From an uncultured Trichormus sp. (GTDB lineage Bacteria > Cyanobacteriota > Cyanobacteriia > Cyanobacteriales > Nostocaceae): a stretch of DNA of 34,114 bases. The stretch lies in contig CAKZGI010000348.1 in NCBI GenBank assembly GCA_936914905.1, positions 1 through 34,114 of the forward strand. The letters are read 5' to 3'. Under the pieces are notes generated by a model that was not told where the DNA came from, did no database searches, and was given only the letters and a program-made list of their open reading frames with translations. Made by a program: the position numbers and the translations under genes. How positions within the stretch are numbered: the first letter of the stretch is position 1; each line of letters opens with the position of its first letter. Below, in pieces: positions 1-8,945 of the stretch.

Positions 1-446
1 TCTGGTGTATAGATATTATTGGCACTCTTACACCTTATTTAATCCACTTTCCTTAATATCTAAATTATTATCACGAATTTTATTTAAAGCCCGTTCTAAA
101 TCAATTTATCTTTGTTCTAGTTTATCATCTGCATCAACCACAATGATGATCATATCTACCTCTTATGGTTTCCATAAAATAACAATATGGGCTAGATATT
201 TTGGATCTAAAATAGAATGTCCAGTGCGTAAAGTAAGTTTTTGAGTTTCTTTAATTGACAGATGTCTTTGGACAAAATCACGATCAGGAAATCCAGCATT
301 TTCCAATTCTCGTCTAATTAAACTATGCAGTGCGCCTTCATTTTTTCTTTCAATTACGTTGCCACCATCTTCTGGTTTAATATAAGGAATACTTGCCCCC
401 TGTTCTGCCTCCCCTTCAGCAATTCATCCAATCCGAGACGATTCAT
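1..446 (-). pseudogene. Remnant of an ATPase partner protein, possibly DUF4276-like
   Basis: The minus strand begins with an ATG at 446-444 whose ATGA overlaps the TGA that would end the upstream ATPase, a sign of translational coupling. After about ten residues the frame shifts. The rest reads AEGEAEQGASIPYIKPEDGG, then a basic stretch with LIRRELENAGFPDRDFVQRH, a stop, and IIIVVDADD in another frame. The E-G-x-x-E start and the acidic VDADD motif resemble DUF4276 or TOPRIM-like proteins that are often encoded after an AAA ATPase. That assignment is from memory of the family and is weak. At least two frameshifts and two stops show that no functional protein is made. The left end is cut by the window. 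Confidence 0.4.
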
Positions 447-1591
447 TCTGGATTTCCTCCAAACAAATTCGTCAACCAAAGTTCACCTAATGCTCCATCA
501 TAAGCCTCTAAAGCTTTTTAAAAGCGGACAGAATCTATAGGTAATTTATGAACTTGAATTTTACCTTCTTTATCTGAATCAAAAGTACGCACCTGATGTG
601 GTTCGACGTAATTTAAAAGCACAGGAGAATGAGTTGTAATTAAAACCTGCACAGGATTACCAGTTATTCCTTCAGTGGAAACAATTTTTAGCAACTCCAT
701 CATTTTGTGCAGTAACCGAGGATGAACTCCATTTTCGATTTCTTGAAAACAAATAGTACTTGGAGTATTTTCTTGATATAGTGCAGTGAGAAAAGCCGAA
801 AGTCTCAATGTAGCATATGAATATATCAGCAGCAGGGATATGATGATCTGAATATATATCAACTAATTCCAGGGAAAAGGTTTGATTTTTACCACTGAGC
901 AACACAATTTTTTTAATATTAGGAACAAGCTGTGTTGAACTCTCTTGTAATTCATCGAAACCCTCACGATTAGTATGCAAAATACCAAGTAAAACATAAG
1001 CAATTCATTCTCTAGTCCTTTCCATCCTGGCATTTGATCAACCTGTGAAAGAGATATAAATTGGAGCAAAATCGTAAATATTAACCTTTTTAAGAGCTTT
1101 GTATAGAGGAGTATAGAGGAGAAGTAGAAAAATGATTAGAAACTAAAAATTCCCTTAATTGACTCGTATATCTATCTACTAGAGTCTTAATCTTTTCAAG
1201 ATTACCTAACTTTACAGCTTGCTCAGAATAATCAAAATAAACTCCTAAATTAATGATAGGTGTATACTCTTCATCAGAATTTTATGCTATGGGCAGGGTA
1301 CTAACCTGAAAGCTAAAATAATCTGGTTTTCCATGCCGAAATTTAGATTCAATACTGTGCACATTTTTAAGTACGTTCTCTAAAGAATCTGAAACAATTC
1401 ATATAATTTTATTATGGTTTGTACTATCTATTAGCCTTTGCAAAAAATTAGATTATACAGCCAAAGCTTCACAAATGTTAGATTTACCAGAACCATTAGG
1501 AGCAATGAATACAGTCAATGGTTCTAAATCTACTTCTGTATCAAAAAGACTCTTATAGTGTTGAACTGTGAGTTTAGATAATATTTATTTA
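443..1591 (-). pseudogene. AAA (SMC/OLD-like) ATPase, decayed
   Basis: The fragments read in order on the minus strand. First comes LSKLTVQHYKSLFDTEVDLE and a Walker A, FIAPNGSGKSN, near 1500. The middle part holds LREFLVSNHFSTSPLY. The C-terminal part, around 520-860, has FQEIENGVHP (Walker B-like region) and VLITTHSPVLLNYVEP (the D-loop/His-switch region of AAA_21 ATPases). Lesions include stops shortly after Walker A, a 10-bp tandem duplication at 1101-1120, frameshifts around 860-1070, and a TAA at 518-520, after which 24 family-like residues continue to the TGA at 443. Such ATPases occur in OLD-like or abortive-infection defence modules. A defence role here is inference from the family, and the gene is dead. 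Confidence 0.75.
1101..1120. repeat. 10-bp perfect tandem duplication in the ATPase pseudogene
   Basis: GTATAGAGGA occurs twice in direct succession. Read on the minus strand with both copies, the ATPase frame runs into a stop within a few codons. With one copy removed it continues as PLYKALKKVNIYDFAPIYIS. The duplication is therefore probably one of the inactivating events. Confidence 0.85.
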
Positions 1592-1625
1592 TTAAAGCCC
1601 TACAATTCCCAACTTTGCAATTTTA

Positions 1626-2039
1626 TCACTGCAACGAATTTTCTAAACTTAAACCATCAACTCTAATTAAATGACTATCATTAGAAACAACCTTAAACCT
1701 TCAATCATTACAGTTGCAGAAATTAAAACATCTTCACTTTGAATCTTCACTTTGAATAGGTAAACCCTTTAATCTTAAACTGGCGTCAATTTCCGCAGCT
1801 TTTCCTAAAATTGCCAAATCATCTAAAGAAATAATTGGATACTTTCAACAAAATTTGTGAAATCTTCCTCTTTGCTTAGAAGCATCAACCGATGAAAATC
1901 ATCTCCTAATGTCAAAATAGGTAATAGAGCTAATAGATATAATTTTTCTTTGAGCTTTAATATCTTCAATTTTTTCAGTAATTTTAAGATTGCCTCTAAT
2001 AGCTAAATAAACAATGTTAGTATCTAACTAATAATCCAT
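1626..2039 (-). pseudogene. vapC: VapC-family PIN-domain toxin, decayed
   Basis: Reading on the minus strand from ATG at 2039, the product would be MDY-stop-LDTNIVYLAIRG. The first conserved acidic residue of the PIN fold sits in LDTN. Later parts read KIISISSITYFDIRR, LDDLAILGKAAEIDASLRLK, GLPIQSEDVLISATVMIEG and, after a frameshift, VVSNDSHLIRVDG. These match the usual VapC layout of LDTN, SED.LIAA and the terminal TND region. Lesions are TAG at codon 4 (2030-2028), two internal TGA codons, a 13-bp tandem duplication at 1731-1756 and a late frameshift. VapC toxins are ribonucleases. This copy cannot make a full protein. It lies directly downstream of its antitoxin remnant. Confidence 0.85.
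1731..1756. repeat. 13-bp perfect tandem duplication in the vapC pseudogene
   Basis: TCTTCACTTTGAA is present twice in tandem. On the minus strand the second copy turns GLPIQSED into a frame that hits TGA at once. Deleting one copy restores GLPIQSEDVLISATVMIEG. Confidence 0.88.
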
Positions 2040-2042
2040 AAA

Positions 2043-2355
2043 TCACCTATTTCGTTTAATTACCTCGTCAAAAATAGCCATTTGTTCAGGTGTGAAGTCA
2101 TCACCTATTTTTGGTAAAACTTCTACTGACATTATTCCATTACAATGATCTTTTAACTCACTATCTATCATAGTATTAAATTCTTCTAATGGTAAATTTC
2201 TTAAGAAGAGTTTAACAAGATATTTGACTATATTTGACTATTTATACATAATTAATATCCTCTTTTTTAAAGATAGGGTTCTCTTCCATCAAAATAGATA
2301 CTAATTGCTCAACTCTGTTCATAACTGATTCTTGACGAATATTGGTTGATAACAT
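2043..2355 (-). pseudogene. Antitoxin partner of VapC, decayed
   Basis: An ATG at 2355 follows a good ribosome binding site (GAGGTGA) on the minus strand. The first 37 codons are open (2355-2242) and read MLSTNIRQESVMNRVEQLVS, then ILMEENPIFKKEDINYV, before TAA. After a 10-bp duplication (2221-2240) the frame resumes with KYLVKLFLRNLPLEEFNTMI, then GIMSVEVLPKIGDDFTPEQM, and stops at 2043, four bases before the vapC start. The roughly 100-residue length, the position and the C-terminus fit small antitoxins paired with VapC in cyanobacteria. The exact antitoxin family is not identified. Collapsing the duplication puts both halves in one frame, leaving one TAA nonsense codon. Confidence 0.65.
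2221..2240. repeat. 10-bp perfect tandem duplication in the antitoxin pseudogene
   Basis: TATTTGACTA occurs twice in tandem inside the antitoxin remnant. Removing one copy joins its N- and C-terminal halves in frame, apart from one separate TAA. Confidence 0.88.
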
Positions 2356-2438
2356 AATTATCACCTCTCATATAATATATGTTGCTAGTTAGAAAACAGG
2401 TGACAGAAAGCCAGAATTACAATCAGTCACCCATTTCT

Positions 2439-4133
2439 CTATTTCCGCTTTACCCCAGACTTAGAAGCCTTAGCCGCTTTTTTAGCCGCTTTTTCTGCCT
2501 CTATAGCCGCTAACTTAGCTTGTTCTTTCTCTTCAGCAATCTTGTTGAGATAGTAATGATAATCTCCCAAATAAACTCGGAATTCACCATCACGAATTTC
2601 CACGATTTTGTTAGCTACTTGAGAGATAAAATAACGGTCGTGGGATACTACAATCGCTGTACCATCATAGTTTTGCAAAGATTCTTCCAACATTTCTTTG
2701 GCTGGAATATCTAAGTGGTTTGTCGGCTCATCCAGAATGAGTAAATTTGCTGGACGTAAAAGCATTTTTGCTAATGCTAAACGGGCTTTTTCTCCGCCAC
2801 TTAATGCCGCAACTTTCTTAAAGACAGTATCACCAGCAAATAGGAAACTTCCTAAAAGTGTGCGAACTTCTTCGTTTGTCCACTCGGGAACTTCATCATG
2901 AATTGTTTCCATGACTGTTTTCGTCAAGTCTAAAGCTTCTGCTTGATTTTGCTCAAAGTAACCAGGAATGACGTTGTGATCACCAAGCTTCACAGTTCCT
3001 TCGGTGGGTGGTTCTGCACCCAGAATAATTTTCAACAGTGTAGATTTACCAGCACCATTCGGACCGAGAAAAGCAATTCTATCTCCCCGTTCAATCAGCA
3101 GATTTGCACCTAGAAAGAGAATTCTATCTCCATAAATATGAGTTAATTCTTTAATTTCTACCACTTCCCGACCACTGCGGGGTGCGGGTGGAAAACGAAA
3201 ATGCAGTGTTCTTACTCCACCAGTGGGTGCTTCAATCCGTTCTATTTTGTCTAGTTGTTTTTCCCGGCTTTTCGCTTGGGTACTACGGGTTGCACTAGCG
3301 CGGAATCTATCAACAAATGCTTGTTGCTTTTCTAATTCTTTCTGCTGGCGTTCAAAGGCGCTCAATTGTGCTGATTGATTTTCAGCTTTTTGTTGTAGGT
3401 AAGATGAGTAATTACCAAGGTATGTACTTGAAACTCCACGTTCAGTTTCTACAATTTGGTTGCAGAGTCGGTCAAGAAATTCCCGGTCATGGGAAACTAT
3501 GACCATTGGAGTAATTAGTCCTCTGAGGTAATTTTCTAACCACTCGATGGTTTCTAAGTCTAAGTGGTTTGTCGGTTCGTCCAGCAGTAACAAATCTGGC
3601 TTTTGGAGCAGGATTTTACCCAAACTCATCCGCATTTGCCAACCACCTGAGAAAGCACTAACCAGGCGATCACCATCTTCTACCTGAAACCCCATCTCTG
3701 GTAAAATCTTACCAATGCGAGTATCTAAGCTGTAACCATCCAAAGCTTCAAACTTGCGTTGCCAGCGATCCATCTGGTGAATCAGTTCATCTAGTTCTTC
3801 TGGCGTAGAGGTTTCCATATCTCGATGCACCTGAGCCAAAGCTAACTGCACTTGGTTAGCTTCTTTAAATACTGTCCACAATTCTTCATTAACAGTGCGA
3901 CTTGGATCTACTTCAAATTCTTGGTTTAGGTAAGCTATATGCAAACTGCTAGGGCGGATGATTTCTCCAGATGTGGGTTCCATTTCCCCAGAAATGATTT
4001 TCAGTTGGGTGGATTTTCCTGCACCGTTAACACCTACTAAGCCAATGCGATCACCTGGTTTGACTTCCCAGTTGATATCTTTGAGAACTTCGCCAGTAGG
4101 ATAAATTTTACTAATATGTTCGAGTCGCAGCAT
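2439..4133 (-). CDS. ABC-F family ATP-binding protein (ribosome-associated type)
   Basis: This 564-residue protein has two ABC ATPase domains and no membrane segments, which defines the ABC-F family. Domain 1 has Walker A GVNGAGKST (residues 34-42), signature FSGGWQMR and Walker B LLLLDEPTNHLD. Domain 2 has GPNGAGKST, LSGGEKAR and LLILDEPTNHLD. Between them lies a charged helical linker around SATRSTQAKSREKQLDKIER, and the C-terminus is Lys/Ala-rich (KAAKKAAKASKSGVKRK). ABC-F proteins bind the ribosomal E site and modulate translation. Which subgroup this is (Uup-, EttA- or YdiF-like) cannot be settled here. The start is the ATG at 4133. The gene is intact, unlike the pseudogenes just downstream. 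Confidence 0.93.
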   Translation of the reverse strand: MLRLEHISKIYPTGEVLKDINWEVKPGDRIGLVGVNGAGKSTQLKIISGEMEPTSGEIIRPSSLHIAYLNQEFEVDPSRTVNEELWTVFKEANQVQLALAQVHRDMETSTPEELDELIHQMDRWQRKFEALDGYSLDTRIGKILPEMGFQVEDGDRLVSAFSGGWQMRMSLGKILLQKPDLLLLDEPTNHLDLETIEWLENYLRGLITPMVIVSHDREFLDRLCNQIVETERGVSSTYLGNYSSYLQQKAENQSAQLSAFERQQKELEKQQAFVDRFRASATRSTQAKSREKQLDKIERIEAPTGGVRTLHFRFPPAPRSGREVVEIKELTHIYGDRILFLGANLLIERGDRIAFLGPNGAGKSTLLKIILGAEPPTEGTVKLGDHNVIPGYFEQNQAEALDLTKTVMETIHDEVPEWTNEEVRTLLGSFLFAGDTVFKKVAALSGGEKARLALAKMLLRPANLLILDEPTNHLDIPAKEMLEESLQNYDGTAIVVSHDRYFISQVANKIVEIRDGEFRVYLGDYHYYLNKIAEEKEQAKLAAIEAEKAAKKAAKASKSGVKRK

Positions 4134-5298
4134 CCAGTATCTCTCAGGTAGGGGATAGAAGGGGTAAAGCTAAAGCCGTATTTAATCTTAACAAAATTTA
4201 ACGACAAATTGATATCAATATCATCATTATTATACATTCAGTATAAAGGAATACATTAAATATCAGATTAATTAAAAATACGTATAATATAAAATGAATT
4301 AAGAAGATGAATGCACAAGTGGCATGTCGTATCGAGATATCGCCTAACTAACGCCAGTTCGCACCTTAAATAGGGGTTAATAAATTGGTTAAAGTCCTCC
4401 TTAAAAAGGAGGATTTAGGAGAATATAAAGTTTTGGATACCTCACCTATAACTTATAAAAATGGCAAAAATGCCATACTCTAGGACTTTGATTTTTAACT
4501 TCGTTTGATCTGGCTGCAAAGTTATAACCTAATAGGATGTCTGAATTTAATATGATTCGTCAGCACTCCTATTTGATTTTTGCGAAACTAGGTACACCTA
4601 AATCTTCTAGAATCATCTTGCCTTTTGCCTGCCTACACAACTAATTGTGGCTTTGTCACACAAGCAATCAGAAACCAAATTGGATTCCTATATATCTTAT
4701 CACTTTACAAGTTTAATATTATATTTCGAGTTAGTTCTTCACCCTTTATTGCTATTAACTCTTATTTAATTAGCTTTTTGCCTCATGATTGTAATTGGCA
4801 AACCCCATCCTTGAGAAACGGATGTTATTTGTTAAATGATAGCAGTTTAGTATACCCTGATCAGGAAACCAGCTAAAGTAATTAGGCTTATTATGTATCC
4901 TGGGTTTGCATAGTCACGTAGATAACAATGCATATTAATAGCAATGCTTGGATCTCTAGTGGGTATCGTATCAGTTTGTTGTTCTCCAGCTTGAGTATAG
5001 GATTCTCCTGGATTGGACAGAGTTTAATTGATATAGTTTCGTGAAAATATGATTACATTTTTTTATTAACATTAGGGATGATTTAATCAAACTCAGAGAG
5101 TGAGTTACAGTTACATTATAGGAGTTAATTCTTTTAAATTGTAGAAATATCCAATCTCTTGATATATTATTTGCCGATTTATCAGAAAATACTTTGATTA
5201 TCTTCTGAATGCTGATTAATTCATGGTTAAGGGAGCTATATCTTTATTAAAAACTGTTAACAAATTATGGAAAATCCAACTTTATTTTTGCCAAAAGG
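4134..5298. other. Gene-poor intergenic region
   Basis: About 1.2 kb between the divergently transcribed ABC-F and antiporter genes. It is AT-rich and no protein family was recognised. An 83-codon open frame at 4625-4876 (plus) has no evident ribosome binding site or motif. The region contains one perfect small hairpin (4395-4413) and probably the promoters of both flanking genes. It may contain degraded mobile DNA, but no transposase fragment could be read. Confidence 0.5.
4395..4413. repeat. Perfect hairpin (TCCTCCTT / AAGGAGGA)
   Basis: An 8-bp perfect stem with a three-base AAA loop. Short hairpins of this type are scattered in cyanobacterial intergenic DNA. It is not followed by a T-run and does not immediately follow a gene, so a terminator role is not supported. 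Confidence 0.6.
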
Positions 5299-5336
5299 TT
5301 GACAATTTTGACAGTTGTAAAGAATCATCATAGTGA
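5299..5336 (+). promoter_or_regulatory. Candidate promoter of the antiporter operon
   Basis: Two TTGACA hexamers occur at 5299-5304 and 5308-5313. From the second, a 17-bp gap leads to a weak TAGTGA at 5331-5336. The start codon follows at 5364. The -35 boxes are perfect but the -10 is poor, so the promoter may need an activator or may lie slightly elsewhere. Confidence 0.3.
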
Positions 5337-5363
5337 AACCGGATAGTAAATAGTGAGGAAACT

Positions 5364-7607
5364 ATGCACACAGTTATTCTCGTTCTGGTTGAAGTGTTAA
5401 TTGTGATTGGAGTGTCACGACTGGTAGGACTAGCCTTTAAATCAATAAAACAACCATTAGTAATTGGTGAGATTGTGGCCGGTATTATGCTCGGACCATC
5501 TTTATTTGGTTTAATTGCCCCCCATGCAGCAGCTACACTGTTTCCACCAGAAACGATACCTTTCCTGAATGTTTTATCTCAGGTAGGGCTAATATTTTTC
5601 ATGTTTTTGATTGGTTTGGAGCTAAATTCAAAATATCTCAGCGGTAATTTACAAGCGGCTGTACTGACCTCAAATGTTAGCATTGTTGTTCCCTTTTCTC
5701 TCGCCACAATTTTATCTTTGCTGCTTTATCCTCTAGTTTCCAATGGTACTGTCTCTTTTACCGCCTTTACCTTATTTTTAGGTGCAGCAATGTCAATCAC
5801 AGCCTTTCCTGTGTTGGCAAGAATTATCACTGAAAATAATTTGCAAGGAACAAGGTTAGGGACATTAGCTTTAACTTGTGCTGCGGTAGATGATGTAACA
5901 GCTTGGTGTTTGTTAGCTCTAGCAATCGCTGTCGCTCGTCATGGTAGCATTGACCGACAAGCTATCCTCACAATTATTGCCAGCCTTCTTTACATAGGTT
6001 TTATGTTCACCGTCGGGCGTTGGTTTCTCAAACGTCTAATCACCCATTATCGCCGCGCTCGACGTTTGAGCCAATTTGTTCTGGCTTTAATTTATATGGG
6101 AGTTGTAGCCTCCGCACTGATTACTGAATTGATAGGCATTCACCTGATTTTTGGGGCATTTTTATTAGGCGCAGCCATGCCTAAAGATGCTGAATTAGTC
6201 AGAGAATTAGCCATAAAAACCGAAGATTTTGTCTTAATTTTTCTATTGCCAGTGTTTTTTGCCTACAGCGGTTTAAAAACACAAATTGGCTTACTGAACC
6301 GTCCGGAATTATGGTTATTATGTGCCTTGATTTTAGGAGTTGCGATCGCAGGCAAATACATTGGTACTTATGTAGCAGCTCGTGTCAGTGGCATTAACAA
6401 GCGAGAAGCTTCTGCACTTGGTTGGTTAATGAATACTCGTGGTTTAACCGAATTAATAGTTTTAAATATTGGTTTAGAGTTGGGTGTGATTTCACCCTTA
6501 CTTTTCACCATGCTAGTCATTATGGCCTTAGTGACAACATTTATGACATCACCATTACTGGAGTGGACATATCCAAAACGGTTAATCAGGTTAGATGTAG
6601 TAGAAGCAGAAGCAGAACAGGAAACAGATACAGAGGTTACAGAAAGCATAGAATCTTTCGTTACCCCCTACCGCATTTTAGTACCAGTAGCTAATCCCAC
6701 CACCCAAAAAGGTTTGTTACAGTTGGCAGTAGGTATAGCTTTTAACTATGGACAATCGGCTGTTATCAATCCTTTCAGCCTGATTGAATTAGAAGAAGAC
6801 TATAGTTTTGAAAGCACCCCAACTGAAGCAAACCGATTAATTGCCGAACGTCGTCAACAACTAGAAGAATTAATTAGTACCTTAGAACCACCAAGCATAT
6901 ACTCTCACATACATCCCATTGTTCGCATATCCAGCAATGTCGCTAGAGAAACAGCACAAATAGCCAAAATCGAACAACCAGATTTAATTCTTGTCGGATG
7001 GCATCGTCCAGCCTTTAGCAACAATCGCTTAGGTGGAAGAGTTGGACAAATTCTCACAACCGCCCCAGTAGATGTAGCAGTATTTGTGGATAAAGGTGGA
7101 GAACGTTTAGAAAGTTTGTTAGTTCCCTACTCTGCAAACATCCACGATGACTTAGCCTTGATTATTGCCCTGCGACTACTCATTAACCGCGATACTTGTA
7201 TGTTACAGATTTTACAATTCCTAACAGTAAATCAAACCCAAGATGAATTAAGTTATGAATTACACGCGATGATCGAGAGATTACCAGCTAGTGTACGCGA
7301 GCGCATAGAAATCAAAACCGTAGCCGCCCCAGAACCAATGGAAGCCGTAGTTACAGCCTCAGAAAATGTTGACCTAACCATTGCCGGTACCAGTCGCGCT
7401 TGGGGTATTGAAAGACAAACTTTAGGACGATACACAGATGAACTAGCAATAAAATGCCGTTCCTCACTACTGATCACCCGTCGCTACAGTCAAATTACCT
7501 CACATCTGACTTCCCTACTACCAGAAGTTACCCACCAAGAAATAATTCGTAATTCACAGCAGGGAATAGATAATTCTCCCCTATCACCAATCACCAACAA
7601 TCACTAA
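5364..7607 (+). CDS. CPA2-type cation/proton antiporter with C-terminal universal-stress-like region
   Basis: This 747-residue inner-membrane exchanger is predicted to swap Na+ or K+ for protons. Residues 1-405 or so form about twelve hydrophobic segments, with QPLVIGEIVAGIMLGPSLFG near 30-49, FFMFLIGLEL, and the ion-binding double Asp in AAVDDVTAW (D176, D177), all typical of the Na+/H+ exchanger family. An acidic linker (VVEAEAEQETDTEVTESIES) leads to a soluble C-terminal half from about residue 430 that resembles tandem universal stress protein folds (PDLILVGWHRP, VDLTIAGTSRAWG). A GAGG-like ribosome binding site precedes the ATG. A short hypothetical gene follows six bases later and probably shares the transcript. 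The ion specificity cannot be read from sequence. Confidence 0.9.
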   Translation: MHTVILVLVEVLIVIGVSRLVGLAFKSIKQPLVIGEIVAGIMLGPSLFGLIAPHAAATLFPPETIPFLNVLSQVGLIFFMFLIGLELNSKYLSGNLQAAVLTSNVSIVVPFSLATILSLLLYPLVSNGTVSFTAFTLFLGAAMSITAFPVLARIITENNLQGTRLGTLALTCAAVDDVTAWCLLALAIAVARHGSIDRQAILTIIASLLYIGFMFTVGRWFLKRLITHYRRARRLSQFVLALIYMGVVASALITELIGIHLIFGAFLLGAAMPKDAELVRELAIKTEDFVLIFLLPVFFAYSGLKTQIGLLNRPELWLLCALILGVAIAGKYIGTYVAARVSGINKREASALGWLMNTRGLTELIVLNIGLELGVISPLLFTMLVIMALVTTFMTSPLLEWTYPKRLIRLDVVEAEAEQETDTEVTESIESFVTPYRILVPVANPTTQKGLLQLAVGIAFNYGQSAVINPFSLIELEEDYSFESTPTEANRLIAERRQQLEELISTLEPPSIYSHIHPIVRISSNVARETAQIAKIEQPDLILVGWHRPAFSNNRLGGRVGQILTTAPVDVAVFVDKGGERLESLLVPYSANIHDDLALIIALRLLINRDTCMLQILQFLTVNQTQDELSYELHAMIERLPASVRERIEIKTVAAPEPMEAVVTASENVDLTIAGTSRAWGIERQTLGRYTDELAIKCRSSLLITRRYSQITSHLTSLLPEVTHQEIIRNSQQGIDNSPLSPITNNH

Positions 7608-7613
7608 TCACCC

Positions 7614-8126
7614 ATGATCAATCATTTCAATTTTAAATCCTTAGCATTTTATGGAGTAGCGATCGCATCAGTTCTAATCTTATTCAAAACAGTCACCGCC
7701 TATGGTGAAAATCATCTCCACGCTACCTCCCCCATTAACAGCCGCTATAGTCTCACCCTGTCCAAAAATTTGCCAAACTGCAAACAAACAAACAAACTGA
7801 TTCTCAATATTCTACAATCTGGTATTTACCTCAATGCCTCATTATCACCAGTAATCACCAATGCAGATACAGAACAACAGCTTAATCTCACAGGCATCTT
7901 AAAAAATCAAAACCTAGATTTATCTGGCAAAATAGACATTGCCAATTTCTGTCAATATCCTGCTTCCCAGACAAAAGCAATTCAAACTATTGCAATTCAA
8001 ATGTCACAAATCAATCTAGATAATATTCCCGGTCAAATAAAACTTAATCAAAATTCTACAACTTTAGAATTTACCGCCATACCACAAACAGATCAAAAAG
8101 CAAAACCCAAATCAAATAGCCATTAA
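7614..8126 (+). CDS. Hypothetical secreted or membrane-anchored protein
   Basis: A 170-residue protein of no recognised family. Residues 9-28 or so (LAFYGVAIASVLILFKTVTA) form a hydrophobic segment fitting a signal peptide or single anchor. The rest is Asn/Gln/Leu-rich with strand-like stretches (LNLTGILKNQNLDLSGKIDI) and two cysteines (in LPNCKQ and NFCQYP) that might form a disulfide in the periplasm. It begins six bases after the antiporter stop and ends four bases before the AMIN-domain gene, so all three are probably one operon. The function is unknown. Codon use and base content look like the neighbours. Confidence 0.7.
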   Translation: MINHFNFKSLAFYGVAIASVLILFKTVTAYGENHLHATSPINSRYSLTLSKNLPNCKQTNKLILNILQSGIYLNASLSPVITNADTEQQLNLTGILKNQNLDLSGKIDIANFCQYPASQTKAIQTIAIQMSQINLDNIPGQIKLNQNSTTLEFTAIPQTDQKAKPKSNSH

Positions 8127-8130
8127 CATA

Positions 8131-8870
8131 ATGAAAATTAAACTCAGAAACCAGAAGATTTTCCCCTTATTTCCTTTTGAAGTTAGCTTATTTAGATTAT
8201 TATATGCAGTCATTACCCTCAATAGTGGCAATAGTCTTGCCGCTGCAACAGTCGCGAAACTCAATAAATGGTACTTTAACCCCAAATCACAGCAACTAGA
8301 AATTTCCCTTTCCTCAACCACAAACCCTGAGTATTTCTACCTTGATCAACCCCCGCGTTTAGTTGTAGATTTGCCGAACACCCAATTAGGTAATGTTGAC
8401 ACCCAAAAAAACTATCCTGGAACCATCCAAAGAATTCGCGTTTCCCAATATAGCCCTAACATTACCCGCATAGTCATAGATTTAAAACCAGGAAGTTTTA
8501 TAGATGCCAACCAAGTGACACTTCAGCCCCTTTCCCCAAAAAACCCCACTCGCTGGGTTTTACGCCCCATATTTTTCCATAATAGCACTTCTCCAGCGAA
8601 TCAACCATCCCCCACCCCATTGATGACCCTCCCACCACCATCCACCAACTTGCCCTTGAACCAACAACCATTTGTGATTGTACTGTCCCTCAACACTCAA
8701 AATCTTTCTCAACTATCCAACTTAATGATTGTCCCAATTTCTCAGATCATCCGAATACCATTACCATCCCCAATTCTTCACCCAATGTTCCTAATTCCCA
8801 GAACTATACAGATCAAATTATCAATATTCCCATAATTGAATTTGGTCAACCACTACCCACTATTAAATAA
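8131..8870 (+). pseudogene. AMIN-domain protein, frameshifted near the C-terminus
   Basis: The open frame from 8131 to 8835 encodes 234 residues: a hydrophobic N-terminus, then an AMIN domain (about residues 45-145) with KLNKWYFNPKSQQLEISLSS, YFYLDQPPRLVVDLPNTQLG and a basic strand IQRIRVSQYSPNITRIVIDL. AMIN domains target envelope proteins to the periplasm or peptidoglycan. A Pro/Asn-rich tail follows. Near 8715-8725 the natural reading switches frame. The alternative frame gives NDCPNFSDHPNTITIPNSS and then IPIIEFGQPLPTIK, ending at 8870, a tail typical of cyanobacterial AMIN proteins. A one-base loss in TTAATG would explain this. The AMIN domain itself is intact, so a truncated product may still work. 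Confidence 0.72.
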
Positions 8871-8945
8871 AAAGTCAAAAGTCAAAATTTGAAATAGGGA
8901 ATATTTATCTTTCTTCTACCTCCTGACTCCTGAATTCTTACATTT

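Noticed and set aside
4395-4413. Hairpin as terminator of a plus-strand gene
   Set aside because: No gene ends before it and no T-run follows. Kept only as a small inverted repeat.
4625-4876. 83-codon open frame in the large intergenic region
   Set aside because: No ribosome binding site, no recognised motif, and composition like the surrounding AT-rich DNA.
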